This document shows, in pieces, positions 1-7,360 of a stretch of 31,811 nucleotides of DNA (positions within the stretch are counted from its first letter, which is position 1; each line of letters opens with the position of its first letter). Position numbers and translations under genes: made by a program. Source of the DNA: Anaerolineaceae bacterium UBA6107 (lineage in GTDB: Bacteria > Chloroflexota > Anaerolineae > Anaerolineales > Anaerolineaceae); the NCBI GenBank assembly GCA_002428455.1, contig DIWL01000038.1:1-31811 (forward strand). Direction: 5' to 3'. The notes beneath the pieces were generated by a model. That model did no database searches. It had not been told where the DNA came from and worked only from the letters and a program-made list of their open reading frames with translations.

Positions 1-1453
1 TGTTAAACCCGGAGAGATAAACTTTGCGGCAGTCCGGGCCAAGGACGGCGACCGGCTTACGCGAGGCGATAGGTTCGCAAACGCCGCCGTAACGCTCGCT
101 GAAGACCTCCGCAGGGGGATCATACAGACCGGGCAAATACTTTTGCAGCCACCAGGATGCCGCCGACGGCTGGCAGTGGGCGGTGCCGCCCCCGGTGGGG
201 AGGAAATATTCCACACTGTAGACACCACCGAGCAATACCAGAACAATAAAACTCAATTTTATCCAAAGTGGCTGCCGGATCGAGCGCACGATAAGCAGGA
301 GGGCGGGGAAGAACAGGCACAAATACCACAACGCGTAACGTGACGGACCGGGGGACGCGCCGGAGTTCAGGTTGATGGTTGAAGATTGCGCCAGCAGGCT
401 GACCATTAGGAAGACCAGCGTGAAAAGGAGCCAGTTGCGTAAGCCGGCGAAATGCCATTTGTACTTGATTGCGATAAAAAGGGCAACAAGTAGGATCACG
501 CAGCCGATCCACCAGTTGGGCAGCAAGCCAACATCCGGGTCGAGCAGCCAGATCCAGAAACGTGAAAGATGCAATCCTGCCCGGGCGCTGCCGGATAGAA
601 ATTGCGGGGAAAGCACACCGTAACGCAAAAGGTAGTAGAGCGGGTGCAGGGCGTTAAGGGCGATGGTCGCGCCGATCAACAGGATGCTGGATAGGTTCAA
701 TTTTCGTTTGCCGTGTCGAAAGACGCCCACTGCCAGGACGAACAGACTGATGAGCAGAAAACTTATATTCTGCGTGGCAGCCAGGGCAAGGCAGAACGAG
801 GACGCAAAATACCTGCGCTTGAGGAAATAGATCACAGCAATCGATGTTAAAGCAAAAGTGAAAAATTCCGTGTGTACCTTATCCAGATACCAGAAGATGG
901 GGGAGAGGAGCGTGATCAGGAGGGCGGTGAGTAATCCCTGCCAACCGAAAAAGTGAGTTGCGACCAGGAGGAGGGAGATGAGGAGCAGACAGTGCAGCAT
1001 CAGGAAGGCTGTGTGTATCGGAATGGTTAGTCCGGAATAATCACCCAATTCAGCAAGGACTGCTGCACCAAGGCTGTAGAACCAGAAGTGGTTGAAGTCC
1101 TGTCCGCCAGTTGCGATCAAGTGCGGCGCAAAATCGCGCAGCTGCTGCGTGCTGTTGATCCCGGGGATAGCGTTGGACTGGTAGAGCAGGTCGTAATGGT
1201 CCCAACCGGTGCCGGTCATGTATGGACGGTGCGTTTCAGCCCACGACACCCCCATGGCATAGTATTCACTGCCATCTCCAACCCGTACTGGTTGGGTTGA
1301 GAAGAAGAATGGGATGTAAATGCAAATGCCAATCAAGACTGCAACGAGGTTTCTATTTACAACCCGCTTTTTCTGATCCGGGGCAACGCCTGCAGCGATT
1401 GGTGGTAATGGATCTGCATCTATTGGAGGTTGGCTCGGGGTTGGGTTAATCAT
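1..1453 (-). CDS. Polytopic membrane protein, GT-C glycosyltransferase-like (C-terminus cut by window edge)
   Basis: An open frame on the minus strand starts at ATG 1451-1453 and runs without a stop off the left edge (484 residues visible). After a Pro-rich N-terminal tail (about 33 residues) comes a first membrane helix (about 36-52), then a loop with an acidic patch (VRVGDGSEYY, D60 and E63). Several further hydrophobic helices follow, with short loops such as DFNHFWFYS and KVHTEFFTF. This layout, an acidic motif just after TM1 followed by many helices, is typical of GT-C glycosyltransferases that use lipid-phosphate sugars (inference). No exact family is recognised, and catalysis is unproven. 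The Shine-Dalgarno sequence is weak. A good promoter lies about 90 bases upstream. It points away from the neighbouring minus-strand unit and is probably monocistronic at its 5' end. Confidence 0.8.
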   Translation of the reverse strand, partial: MINPTPSQPPIDADPLPPIAAGVAPDQKKRVVNRNLVAVLIGICIYIPFFFSTQPVRVGDGSEYYAMGVSWAETHRPYMTGTGWDHYDLLYQSNAIPGINSTQQLRDFAPHLIATGGQDFNHFWFYSLGAAVLAELGDYSGLTIPIHTAFLMLHCLLLISLLLVATHFFGWQGLLTALLITLLSPIFWYLDKVHTEFFTFALTSIAVIYFLKRRYFASSFCLALAATQNISFLLISLFVLAVGVFRHGKRKLNLSSILLIGATIALNALHPLYYLLRYGVLSPQFLSGSARAGLHLSRFWIWLLDPDVGLLPNWWIGCVILLVALFIAIKYKWHFAGLRNWLLFTLVFLMVSLLAQSSTINLNSGASPGPSRYALWYLCLFFPALLLIVRSIRQPLWIKLSFIVLVLLGGVYSVEYFLPTGGGTAHCQPSAASWWLQKYLPGLYDPPAEVFSERYGGVCEPIASRKPVAVLGPDCRKVYLSGFN

Positions 1454-1548
1454 CAGTGGTCCGCGTCCGGTTGATTTCTCTGGATTTCTGATATGTGGAC
1501 GAATGATTAGGGTTGATTTCACTTTTACATTGGTATCAGAATGTTTTT

Positions 1549-1577
1549 AGTGTAGGAGAATTAACGGTAAAAGTCAA
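1549..1577 (-). promoter_or_regulatory. Sigma-70-type promoter for the membrane protein at 1-1453
   Basis: Read on the minus strand, TTGACT (1577-1572) is followed by a 17-base spacer and TACACT (1554-1549). The predicted transcript start is near 1542, giving a leader of about 89 bases before the ATG at 1453. Spacing is ideal and each box differs from consensus by one or two bases. Confidence 0.55.
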
Positions 1578-1648
1578 TCTCAAGAGAATGTCGCGAACCA
1601 GTTTTGACGATACGAAAGATTAATAAGGAGAGTTGAGCTATTTCATCA

Positions 1649-1682
1649 CTCGTGTTTGTGAATCGCAAATTCGCAACACGAG
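1649..1682. repeat. Imperfect palindrome / hairpin between two minus-strand genes
   Basis: CTCGTGT and ACACGAG form the outer 7-bp arm. After one unpaired T on the left side, TGTGAAT pairs with ATTCGCA (one G-T pair), around the loop CGCAA. It lies about 50 bases downstream of the DUF1028 stop codon and upstream of the next gene's promoter. It lacks a T-tract in either direction, so it is not a classical intrinsic terminator. It could be a Rho-type or mRNA-stabilising 3' hairpin, or an operator. The pairing is seen directly; the function is not known. Confidence 0.45.
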
Positions 1683-1700
1683 AACAACTGATAACGGATG

Positions 1701-1709
1701 TGTGGATAA
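1701..1709 (-). other. Single DnaA-box-like nonamer
   Basis: TGTGGATAA on the plus strand is the exact complement of the consensus DnaA box TTATCCACA. It is intergenic, 22 bases past the stop of the DUF1028 gene. No second box or AT-rich unwinding element is evident nearby, so it is not an origin. It could be a DnaA-titration or regulatory site, or chance. Confidence 0.3.
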
Positions 1710-1730
1710 AAATATTGTGAATTGAGGTAA

Positions 1731-2660
1731 TTATTGGCTTGTGAGCTTATTGATCCGTTCCATCAGTGCAGGGTCTTCGCGCAGTAAACCGGCAGCGGGT
1801 AAGCGCTGGATCAGCAGCAGCCAGTTGGGCTCTGCTTGAATAACCCTCTTGAGAACTTCCAACCCGTCGGCTTCGCGGCCAGTCTCAATAAGGGTCACAG
1901 CCTGCCAGAAGGGGAGTTCAATGATGTGCGGGGCAAGTAACGCGGCGTGATCGTAAGCGACAAAGGCATCTTCTACATGGCCTTTGCTCAACAGATCATC
2001 CCCGATGTTCATGTATTCATAAGCGCGTTGAATGTTGTAGATGCGGCGCAATTCCGCCAGCGGCTCCGGATGATCCTCCACGCGCAGGTCAATCAGCACA
2101 CCTTTCCAGGGTTGCATGCTTTCCACGCCTGAAACAACGATGAGCGCAGCGGATTGCTTACCGCGAATATCCCCGCCTTCTGCCTGGGCGGCATCCAGCG
2201 CAGCGAGCATGCGTTCAGCGAGACAGCCGGAAGCATTTTCGTATGCTTCAGCCATGGCTGGCCACACGGTGGGTTTGAGCATCATATTCGCCTGCACGGA
2301 GTACTGATGCCCGGTCTTATGACCCGCTTCTGCGATACAGCGGGATCCGGTGTGCACGGCGATGTTTCCAATGGCATCCACCATGGCGACCTGACGCACC
2401 GGGTAGTTCTCATCCTTTTCCAGGAGTTGACTCAACGCCTGCTGGGCGTTCTTCTTCTGTTTCATGAGGTTCAATCCGAGCGGACCATAACTGACCTCGG
2501 CCATTGATTGCGTGGCGATTGCGCCCACCCCGGGTTCAGCCCAGGTGACGACCGACCCGGTGGAGAACCAATGAGACTGAACAGCTGCGCCCATTTCTCC
2601 GGTGACAGGATCACGGGCGACAATGGAAAAAGTGTGGGCAAAAGGAAAACGCTTGAACAT
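1731..2660 (-). CDS. DUF1028 family protein with C-terminal TPR-like region
   Basis: 309 residues. The N-terminal part (about 1-215) carries the DUF1028/COG3342 signature: HTFSIVARDPVTGEMG near the start, then AVQSHWFSTG and ATQSMAEVSYGP. The family is related in fold to Ntn hydrolases, and its substrate is generally unknown. The last ~90 residues (about 220-309) are helical and TPR-like (EYMNIGDDLLSKGHVEDAFVAY, a pattern of paired amphipathic helices), probably for protein contacts. The ATG at 2660 has a strong GGAGG (2672-2668) eight bases upstream, directly adjoining the stop codon of the methyltransferase, so the two genes form a translationally close operon. Family assignment is confident; function is unknown. 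Confidence 0.85.
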   Translation of the reverse strand: MFKRFPFAHTFSIVARDPVTGEMGAAVQSHWFSTGSVVTWAEPGVGAIATQSMAEVSYGPLGLNLMKQKKNAQQALSQLLEKDENYPVRQVAMVDAIGNIAVHTGSRCIAEAGHKTGHQYSVQANMMLKPTVWPAMAEAYENASGCLAERMLAALDAAQAEGGDIRGKQSAALIVVSGVESMQPWKGVLIDLRVEDHPEPLAELRRIYNIQRAYEYMNIGDDLLSKGHVEDAFVAYDHAALLAPHIIELPFWQAVTLIETGREADGLEVLKRVIQAEPNWLLLIQRLPAAGLLREDPALMERINKLTSQ

Positions 2661-2672
2661 AATGATTCCTCC

Positions 2673-3599
2673 TCAACCGGTGTTTTGAACAAGCCGGTGA
2701 GATTTCCAGCGGGCGTAGATCGCCGTTGAAAGGTAACGCCCCGCGGATTGTTCGATCAGACCGATCTCGCCGGCAGTGGTGACTCCATCGAACGCGGCCA
2801 TCATTTCACGCACTGCGTAGTACATCGTCACCGAGGAAGCCTTGACTGCATAAGCGGTGAGCTGAATGAACAGGGGGGAAGGGGTAAGAATGTTCCGGCA
2901 GGCTTCCAGCAGATCCGGCAGGAACTTGTAGAATTCCCAAACTTCGCCCTTGGGTCCGCGGCCGAACTTGGGCGGGTCCAGGATGATGCCGTCATACTGG
3001 CTGCCACGGCGTTGTTCGCGTTGAACGAACTTGACCGCGTCATCCAGAATCCAACGGATGGGGGAGGTTTCGAGCCGGCTCAATTGCTGGTTCTCACGTG
3101 CCCAGGCAATCACCTTGCGCGACGCATCCAGGTGGGTGACCTGTACGCCGGCAGCCGCCGCAGCGAGCGAAGCCAGACCGGTGTAGCCAAAGAGGTTGAG
3201 AATTCGCGGTTTGCCGCCTGCCTGGCGGATCAGCTGGTCTGCCCAATCCCACTGGCAGGACTGCTCCGGAAAGACCCCCAGGTGGCGGGAGGCTGAGGTT
3301 TGTACCCAAAAGGAAAGGTTCTTGTAAGACATCTTCCAGCGTTCCGGCAACTTGCGTTGGTACTGCCAATGACCACCGTTCTCTTCGGGAGCAGGTTTAT
3401 AGATCGCATCAGGAGACTTCCACTCACTGGGAGGGAGGGAGGGCTGCCATACCGCTTCCGCTTCCGGGCGGACAAGGCGATACGGACCAAAACGTTCCAG
3501 CTTCTGGCCGTTGCCGCTATCCACCAGTGCGTAATCCTGCCAGCCTTCAGCAGCGAGCAATTCCAATTGGGGGAGAGTATTGGAGAATCCCATCATCAT
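2673..3599 (-). CDS. Class I SAM-dependent methyltransferase, RlmI/COG1092-like
   Basis: 308 residues from the ATG at 3599. Seen: an N-terminal segment typical of this group (LVDSGNGQKLERFGPYRLVRP), the SAM-binding motif I LNLFGYTGLASLAAAAAG (about 134-151) with an acidic residue closing the next strand (HLDAS), and motif IV LDPPKFG (about 207-213). COG1092 enzymes such as RlmI make m5C in 23S rRNA. Here the motif VI position, where m5C enzymes carry a Cys, reads QLTAYAVKASS with no Cys, so a different rRNA base or chemistry is possible. A longer frame begins at a TTG at 3638, but an ATG triplet (3599/3596/3593) right behind an extended -10 box makes a start there more likely. First gene of a two-gene unit with DUF1028. 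Confidence 0.82.
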   Translation of the reverse strand: MMMGFSNTLPQLELLAAEGWQDYALVDSGNGQKLERFGPYRLVRPEAEAVWQPSLPPSEWKSPDAIYKPAPEENGGHWQYQRKLPERWKMSYKNLSFWVQTSASRHLGVFPEQSCQWDWADQLIRQAGGKPRILNLFGYTGLASLAAAAAGVQVTHLDASRKVIAWARENQQLSRLETSPIRWILDDAVKFVQREQRRGSQYDGIILDPPKFGRGPKGEVWEFYKFLPDLLEACRNILTPSPLFIQLTAYAVKASSVTMYYAVREMMAAFDGVTTAGEIGLIEQSAGRYLSTAIYARWKSHRLVQNTG

Positions 3600-3600
3600 G

Positions 3601-3609
3601 AGTATATCA
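3601..3609 (-). promoter_or_regulatory. Extended -10 element for the methyltransferase/DUF1028 operon
   Basis: Minus-strand TGATATACT is an extended -10 (TGn plus TATACT). With usual spacing transcription would start at about 3594, inside the ATG triplet 3599/3596/3593, which predicts a leaderless mRNA beginning at or near the second or third ATG. No clear -35 is visible, as is common for extended -10 promoters. Confidence 0.45.
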
Positions 3610-3624
3610 GAATCAGCCGCTGGT

Positions 3625-3655
3625 TTGGCACTACCCAACCGGTTTGCACTATAAT
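3625..3655 (+). promoter_or_regulatory. Promoter for the PatB/MalY gene
   Basis: A perfect TATAAT (3650-3655) lies 19 bases downstream of TTGGCA (3625-3630); the spacer is long. The predicted start near 3662 gives a 30-base leader holding GAGG (3683-3686), five bases before the ATG at 3692. It overlaps the divergent methyltransferase promoter region. Confidence 0.55.
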
Positions 3656-3691
3656 GCGTTGTGCACTTTATGTTAATCCATTGAGGTTCTT

Positions 3692-4831
3692 ATGATACAG
3701 ACTCCAGAGCGCAGAAATACCGACAGCATTAAGTGGGGACTTTACGATGAAGATGTATTGCCCTTGTGGGTGGCAGACATGGATTTCACCTCTCCGCCTG
3801 CCGTGATCGAGGCTTTACAGCAGAGAGTGGCGCACGGGGTATTCGGGTACGCCCGCGAATCAAATGAATTGAAGGAATTGATCGTGGTGCGTATGAAAAA
3901 CCTGCATGGATGGCAGATCACGACGGAGGACATTGTTTTGCTACCCGGCGTGGTGGCGGCTTTTAACCTGGTTTGCCAGGCAGTAGCCCAACCCGGTGAA
4001 TCGATCCTCATCCAACCACCAGTGTACCCGCCATTCTTCAGTGCTCCCGGTTATGCCGGTGCACGCGCGGTGTTCAACAACATCTACCGCAACGCGGCAG
4101 GAGAGTATACACTCGACCTGGATGACTTTGAAGCCGCGATAGAAAAGGACACACGGAGTTTTCTGTTGTGTAATCCGCATAATCCGCTGGGCAGAGTCTT
4201 TACGCAAGCGGAACTGACCGGGATGGCGGAAATCTGTTTGAAACATGGATTGGTGATCTGCTCGGATGAAATCCATAGTGACCTGGTGTTTGAAGGTTAT
4301 CGGCACATTCCGATCGCTTCATTGGACAAGGAAATTGAAGCCAACACGGTGACCCTGATCGCACCAAGCAAGACCTACAACATTGCCGGTCTCGAATGCT
4401 CAGCTTTGATCTGCACGAACCCCGAACTGCGCGGACGCATCCAGGCAGCACGGCGCGGTCTGTTGGGCTGGGTCAACCTGATGGGGATGACGGCCGGTGT
4501 GGCGGCATACAAACACGGAGATGAGTGGTTGAAGCAGGTGCTTCAATTATTACAGGGCAACCGAGACTTTCTAACGAAGTACCTGGCTGAGAACATCCCG
4601 GGCATCCGGATGACCAAGCCTGAAGCGACTTACCTTGCCTGGCTGGATTGCCGGGATCTCAACCTGTCCCAACCGCCAGCCCAATTCTTCCTGGAAAAGG
4701 CCAGGGTCGCCTTGAATAATGGTGAGGATTTTGGTGAACCGGGCAGGGGGCATGTGAGGTTGAACTTTGGCTGTTCCCGCGAAATCCTGACTGCAGCGCT
4801 TGAACGAATCAGCCGCGCTTTAAAGCAATAA
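3692..4831 (+). CDS. patB: PLP-dependent cystathionine beta-lyase / aminotransferase, PatB-MalY family
   Basis: 379 residues, normal length for fold-type I MalY/PatB enzymes, which cleave C-S bonds in cystathionine or cysteine to pyruvate, ammonia and a thiol. Seen: N-terminal RRNTDSIKWGLY and LPLWVADMDF, the family hallmark (about 8-33); LPGVVAAFNLV; LLCNPHNPLGRV for cofactor and carboxylate binding; SDEIHSDLVF (Asp that contacts the pyridine nitrogen); and APSKTYNIAGLE with the PLP lysine at K227. The ATG at 3692 has GAGG five bases upstream. It has its own promoter and ends against a hairpin shared with the convergent cold-shock gene. Whether it works in methionine synthesis or in cysteine breakdown cannot be told from sequence. 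Confidence 0.93.
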   Translation: MIQTPERRNTDSIKWGLYDEDVLPLWVADMDFTSPPAVIEALQQRVAHGVFGYARESNELKELIVVRMKNLHGWQITTEDIVLLPGVVAAFNLVCQAVAQPGESILIQPPVYPPFFSAPGYAGARAVFNNIYRNAAGEYTLDLDDFEAAIEKDTRSFLLCNPHNPLGRVFTQAELTGMAEICLKHGLVICSDEIHSDLVFEGYRHIPIASLDKEIEANTVTLIAPSKTYNIAGLECSALICTNPELRGRIQAARRGLLGWVNLMGMTAGVAAYKHGDEWLKQVLQLLQGNRDFLTKYLAENIPGIRMTKPEATYLAWLDCRDLNLSQPPAQFFLEKARVALNNGEDFGEPGRGHVRLNFGCSREILTAALERISRALKQ

Positions 4832-4858
4832 AAAAGCAGAGCCTATTTTGGCTCTGCT
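4829..4858 (-). terminator. Intrinsic terminator of the cold-shock gene
   Basis: AGCAGAGCC (4835-4843) pairs perfectly with GGCTCTGCT (4850-4858) around a 6-base loop. Read on the minus strand, the stem is followed directly by a T-tract, the classical layout, and it lies 25 bases past the csp stop. For the plus-strand patB gene the stem abuts the stop codon but lacks a close T-tract, so it may act only weakly in that direction. Confidence 0.85.
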
Positions 4859-4883
4859 CTGGTCTATTCAGTTTTTAAAAAGA

Positions 4884-5096
4884 TTATTCTTTCGCCTTCA
4901 CATCGGCTGCCTGCAGACCTTTGGGACCTTTTTCAATTGCGAATTCTACCAGTTGACCTTCCTTGAGGACCTTATAACCCTCCATTTCAATTGCGGAGAA
5001 ATGCACGAAGACATCTTCAGCATTCTCGCGGCCGATGAAACCGTACCCCTTAGCGGGATTGAACCACTTAACAGTTCCAACAAAACGTTCAGCCAT
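4884..5096 (-). CDS. csp: Cold-shock domain protein (CspA family)
   Basis: 70 residues from the ATG at 5096. A single cold-shock domain: GTVKWFNPAKGYGFI carries RNP1 (KGYGFI) and VFVHFSAIE carries RNP2. Members bind single-stranded RNA and DNA and act as RNA chaperones or antiterminators. An upstream in-frame ATG at 5111 exists, but GGAGAG (5109-5104) sits seven bases before the ATG at 5096, which decides the shorter start. It has a near-perfect promoter, a leader of about 62 bases and its own terminator, so it is a monocistronic, probably highly expressed gene. Confidence 0.95.
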   Translation of the reverse strand: MAERFVGTVKWFNPAKGYGFIGRENAEDVFVHFSAIEMEGYKVLKEGQLVEFAIEKGPKGLQAADVKAKE

Positions 5097-5164
5097 ACTA
5101 TTACTCTCCATCTCTAATATTTTTTTGGCGGTGTGGATTGTCCCTCAGCGCCTGCGATGCTTAA

Positions 5165-5194
5165 ATTATAAACTTGTCATTTTGTGGCTGTCAA
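5165..5194 (-). promoter_or_regulatory. Strong consensus promoter for csp
   Basis: On the minus strand, perfect TTGACA (5194-5189), an 18-base spacer and perfect TATAAT (5170-5165). The predicted start near 5158 gives a leader of about 62 bases before the ATG at 5096. This is the strongest-looking promoter in the window. Confidence 0.8.
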
Positions 5195-5231
5195 GCGCAA
5201 AAGGGGCATGAAAAAGAATACCTGCGTGGAA

Positions 5232-5237
5232 TATAAT
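5232..5237 (+). promoter_or_regulatory. -10 element placed for a leaderless TPR-protein mRNA
   Basis: A perfect TATAAT ends seven bases before the ATG at 5245, so transcription is predicted to begin at or next to the start codon. No Shine-Dalgarno sequence is present upstream, which agrees with leaderless translation. The -35 region is weak. Confidence 0.5.
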
Positions 5238-5244
5238 AAAAACG

Positions 5245-6657
5245 ATGAGAAAGTGGCAGCGTTTTGCAGTTTTCCTGATCATCCTTGTGCCATTGGCGGT
5301 GGGATTGACGGGGCATCCGATCACCGCCGCGCTGGAGCATACCAGGGCCAACCACCAATTACAGCAGGCCAGGTACGCGGGGGACACGGGTGCGGAAATT
5401 GCCGCGATCGAGGAAGTCCTGGGTTTTTCCCCATGGCGGGGTGATTTGTGGCAGCGGGCAGGGCGGTTGTACCTGGATACCGGGCAGGTGGAACTTGCAA
5501 TTTCCTCTTTCGATCATTCAGGTGAACTTGGTCAATTGGATGCGCAAGGGCATATTTGGCTGGCGGATGCTTTAATCACAGACGGCCGGTTGATCGATGC
5601 ACGCAACAGCATCAACTCGGCGCGTTTGGAGGATTATTTTTTGCTCATGCAGGCGGCTGCCTTACTGAGGAAGGCGGGTGACCTGGAGGGTGCCATGGAA
5701 GCTCTGATAAAAGTCAACCAGTTGGATCCTGAAGATGATGAGGTGAACTATCAAATTGGCGTATTGATGTTGGTCAAAGAACCGGATAAAGCATACCTCC
5801 AACTCCAAAAGATCCAGGCGGGCAGTCCAAAGCGGGCTAATGCACAGTATCTGGTGGAAACGATCAATTCCAAAAACGAATTTAATTCAAATATTGACTG
5901 GATCCTACTCGCGGGGCAGGCTTTATCACGAGTGGGAGAATGGGATGTGGCAATGCAGGCTTTTCAAACTGTGGTGGAGGATGATCCGGAAAACGCGCTC
6001 GCGTGGGCATTATTGGGTGAAGTACAACAACAGAACAACGAAGGCGGTAAAGTGAGCCTGGACAGGGCGATCGAACTGGATGCGGATGGTGAGTTGGTTA
6101 ATGCCCTGATGGGATTGTATTACCGCCGGCAGGGCAACACTGAGCAGGCTCTGGTCTACCTTGAACGCGCGCTGAGTGCAAACCCAAAAGCGGCTGTGTG
6201 GCGGATAGAGATGGGGGGCACGTTGGCGGACGCAGGCCGACTGGAGGAAGCACTGACCCAGTACCAGGCAGGTGTAGAAATAGACCGGAGTAATCCTGAA
6301 AATTGGAGCGCGCTGGCGAAATTCTCGATCGGGCGTAATTACATGGTACAGGAAAGCGGACTTGGCGCAGCGCGTCAGGCGGTGGTGTTATCACCGGACA
6401 ATCCGGTCTATCTTGATCTGCTTGGGTCGGCTTATATGATCCTTGGCGATCTGGATAACGCGGAACGTTTCTTCAAACAGGCATTGGAACCCGACGCCGA
6501 GCAAGCTGCCATCCTAATACACCTGGGACAGGTAAGCTATTCACGCGGTCAAAAAGAGGCAGCCTTCGCCTACTGGCGGCGGGCTTCAGCTTCTGCGAGT
6601 AATGACAGGTTGAAGGAGATGGCAGAACGGCTCTTGCAGGAAAACAATGCCCGCTAG
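5245..6657 (+). CDS. Membrane-anchored tetratricopeptide-repeat protein
   Basis: 470 residues. A basic start (MRKWQR) and one hydrophobic segment (about 7-24) form a signal anchor, so the rest should lie outside the membrane. The remainder is a string of TPR-like helix pairs, for example LYLDTGQVELAISSFDHSGEL, GDLEGAMEALIKVNQLDPED and LGDLDNAERFFKQALEPD, covering most of the protein to the C-terminus. There is no enzymatic motif. TPR arrays hold protein complexes together; the partner is unknown. The next gene, a lipoprotein, begins three bases after its stop, suggesting co-expression of two envelope proteins. It starts from a probable leaderless promoter. Confidence 0.85.
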   Translation: MRKWQRFAVFLIILVPLAVGLTGHPITAALEHTRANHQLQQARYAGDTGAEIAAIEEVLGFSPWRGDLWQRAGRLYLDTGQVELAISSFDHSGELGQLDAQGHIWLADALITDGRLIDARNSINSARLEDYFLLMQAAALLRKAGDLEGAMEALIKVNQLDPEDDEVNYQIGVLMLVKEPDKAYLQLQKIQAGSPKRANAQYLVETINSKNEFNSNIDWILLAGQALSRVGEWDVAMQAFQTVVEDDPENALAWALLGEVQQQNNEGGKVSLDRAIELDADGELVNALMGLYYRRQGNTEQALVYLERALSANPKAAVWRIEMGGTLADAGRLEEALTQYQAGVEIDRSNPENWSALAKFSIGRNYMVQESGLGAARQAVVLSPDNPVYLDLLGSAYMILGDLDNAERFFKQALEPDAEQAAILIHLGQVSYSRGQKEAAFAYWRRASASASNDRLKEMAERLLQENNAR

Positions 6658-6660
6658 GGT

Positions 6661-7359
6661 ATGAACAGGTATAATATTTTCAGGAATTATTACGTGAAAA
6701 GAAACCTCCTGCTCCTGATAACGCTGATCATTGTTTCCATTTTGCTGCTCACTGCTTGCGGGCAAATCCTTGGATTGATGCGCGGCATCGATCCGCCGGA
6801 GCCTGGCGATGTGCTGCTTGAAGATGACTTTTCCAGCAACAGCAACCTTTGGGGAATAATGGAACGGGCGGGCGGCGACATCACAATCGAGTACGGCGGG
6901 ATGATCTTTTCCGTTTACCTGCCCAATTTCATGTTCTGGTCAGTTAACAGTGGTGAATATCAGGATACCCGCGTAGTTGTAGACGCTGTACTCGTTGAGG
7001 GACCTGTTAACGATAATTTTGGCGTGATCTGCCGTTACCAGGACGAAGAGAATTTTTACGGCTTCCTGCTCAGCCATGATGGTTACTACGGGATCTTCAA
7101 GTACATGGACGGGAACATGATCATGACATCCGCGGAAGGGAACCTGGCATACAGCGAGGTGATCCATCAGGGGGGGGTGGTGAATCACATTGAAGCCACC
7201 TGCCAGGGGAGTACGCTCAGCCTCACCGTCAACGACACCTTACTGGCGGCTGTTGAAGATGATACGTTCGCGTCAGGCAAGGTTGGCTTAATCGCCGGGG
7301 CTTACACCGAGCCGGGTGTGTCGGTGTTGTTCGACAATTTCAAGGTATATCAGCCATAA
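6661..7359 (+). CDS. Lipoprotein with concanavalin A/LamG-like beta-sandwich domain
   Basis: 232 residues from the ATG at 6661. A hydrophobic signal peptide ends in the lipobox LLTAC with the lipidated Cys at residue 33, so it is an exported lipoprotein. The mature part (LLEDDFSSNSNLWG near the start, FDNFKVYQP at the end) has the DDF...W and closing DNF pattern of laminin-G-like or DUF1080-like beta-sandwich domains that often bind carbohydrate; no catalytic set is obvious. A GTG at 6694 with AGGA eight bases upstream would give a more typical short n-region (VKRNLLLL), and may be the real start. It lies between the TPR gene and mtaB with almost no gaps. Confidence 0.75.
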   Translation: MNRYNIFRNYYVKRNLLLLITLIIVSILLLTACGQILGLMRGIDPPEPGDVLLEDDFSSNSNLWGIMERAGGDITIEYGGMIFSVYLPNFMFWSVNSGEYQDTRVVVDAVLVEGPVNDNFGVICRYQDEENFYGFLLSHDGYYGIFKYMDGNMIMTSAEGNLAYSEVIHQGGVVNHIEATCQGSTLSLTVNDTLLAAVEDDTFASGKVGLIAGAYTEPGVSVLFDNFKVYQP

Positions 7360-7360
7360 G

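Noticed and set aside
1634..1726. Small 30-codon reading frame (TTG) behind GGAGAG
   Set aside because: Spacing to the Shine-Dalgarno is only about two bases, the start is TTG, and the frame runs through the palindrome and DnaA-box. No family signature.
2748..3296. Plus-strand frame (182 codons) opposite the methyltransferase
   Set aside because: Overlaps the SAM-binding core of a clear methyltransferase and shows no domain or Shine-Dalgarno.
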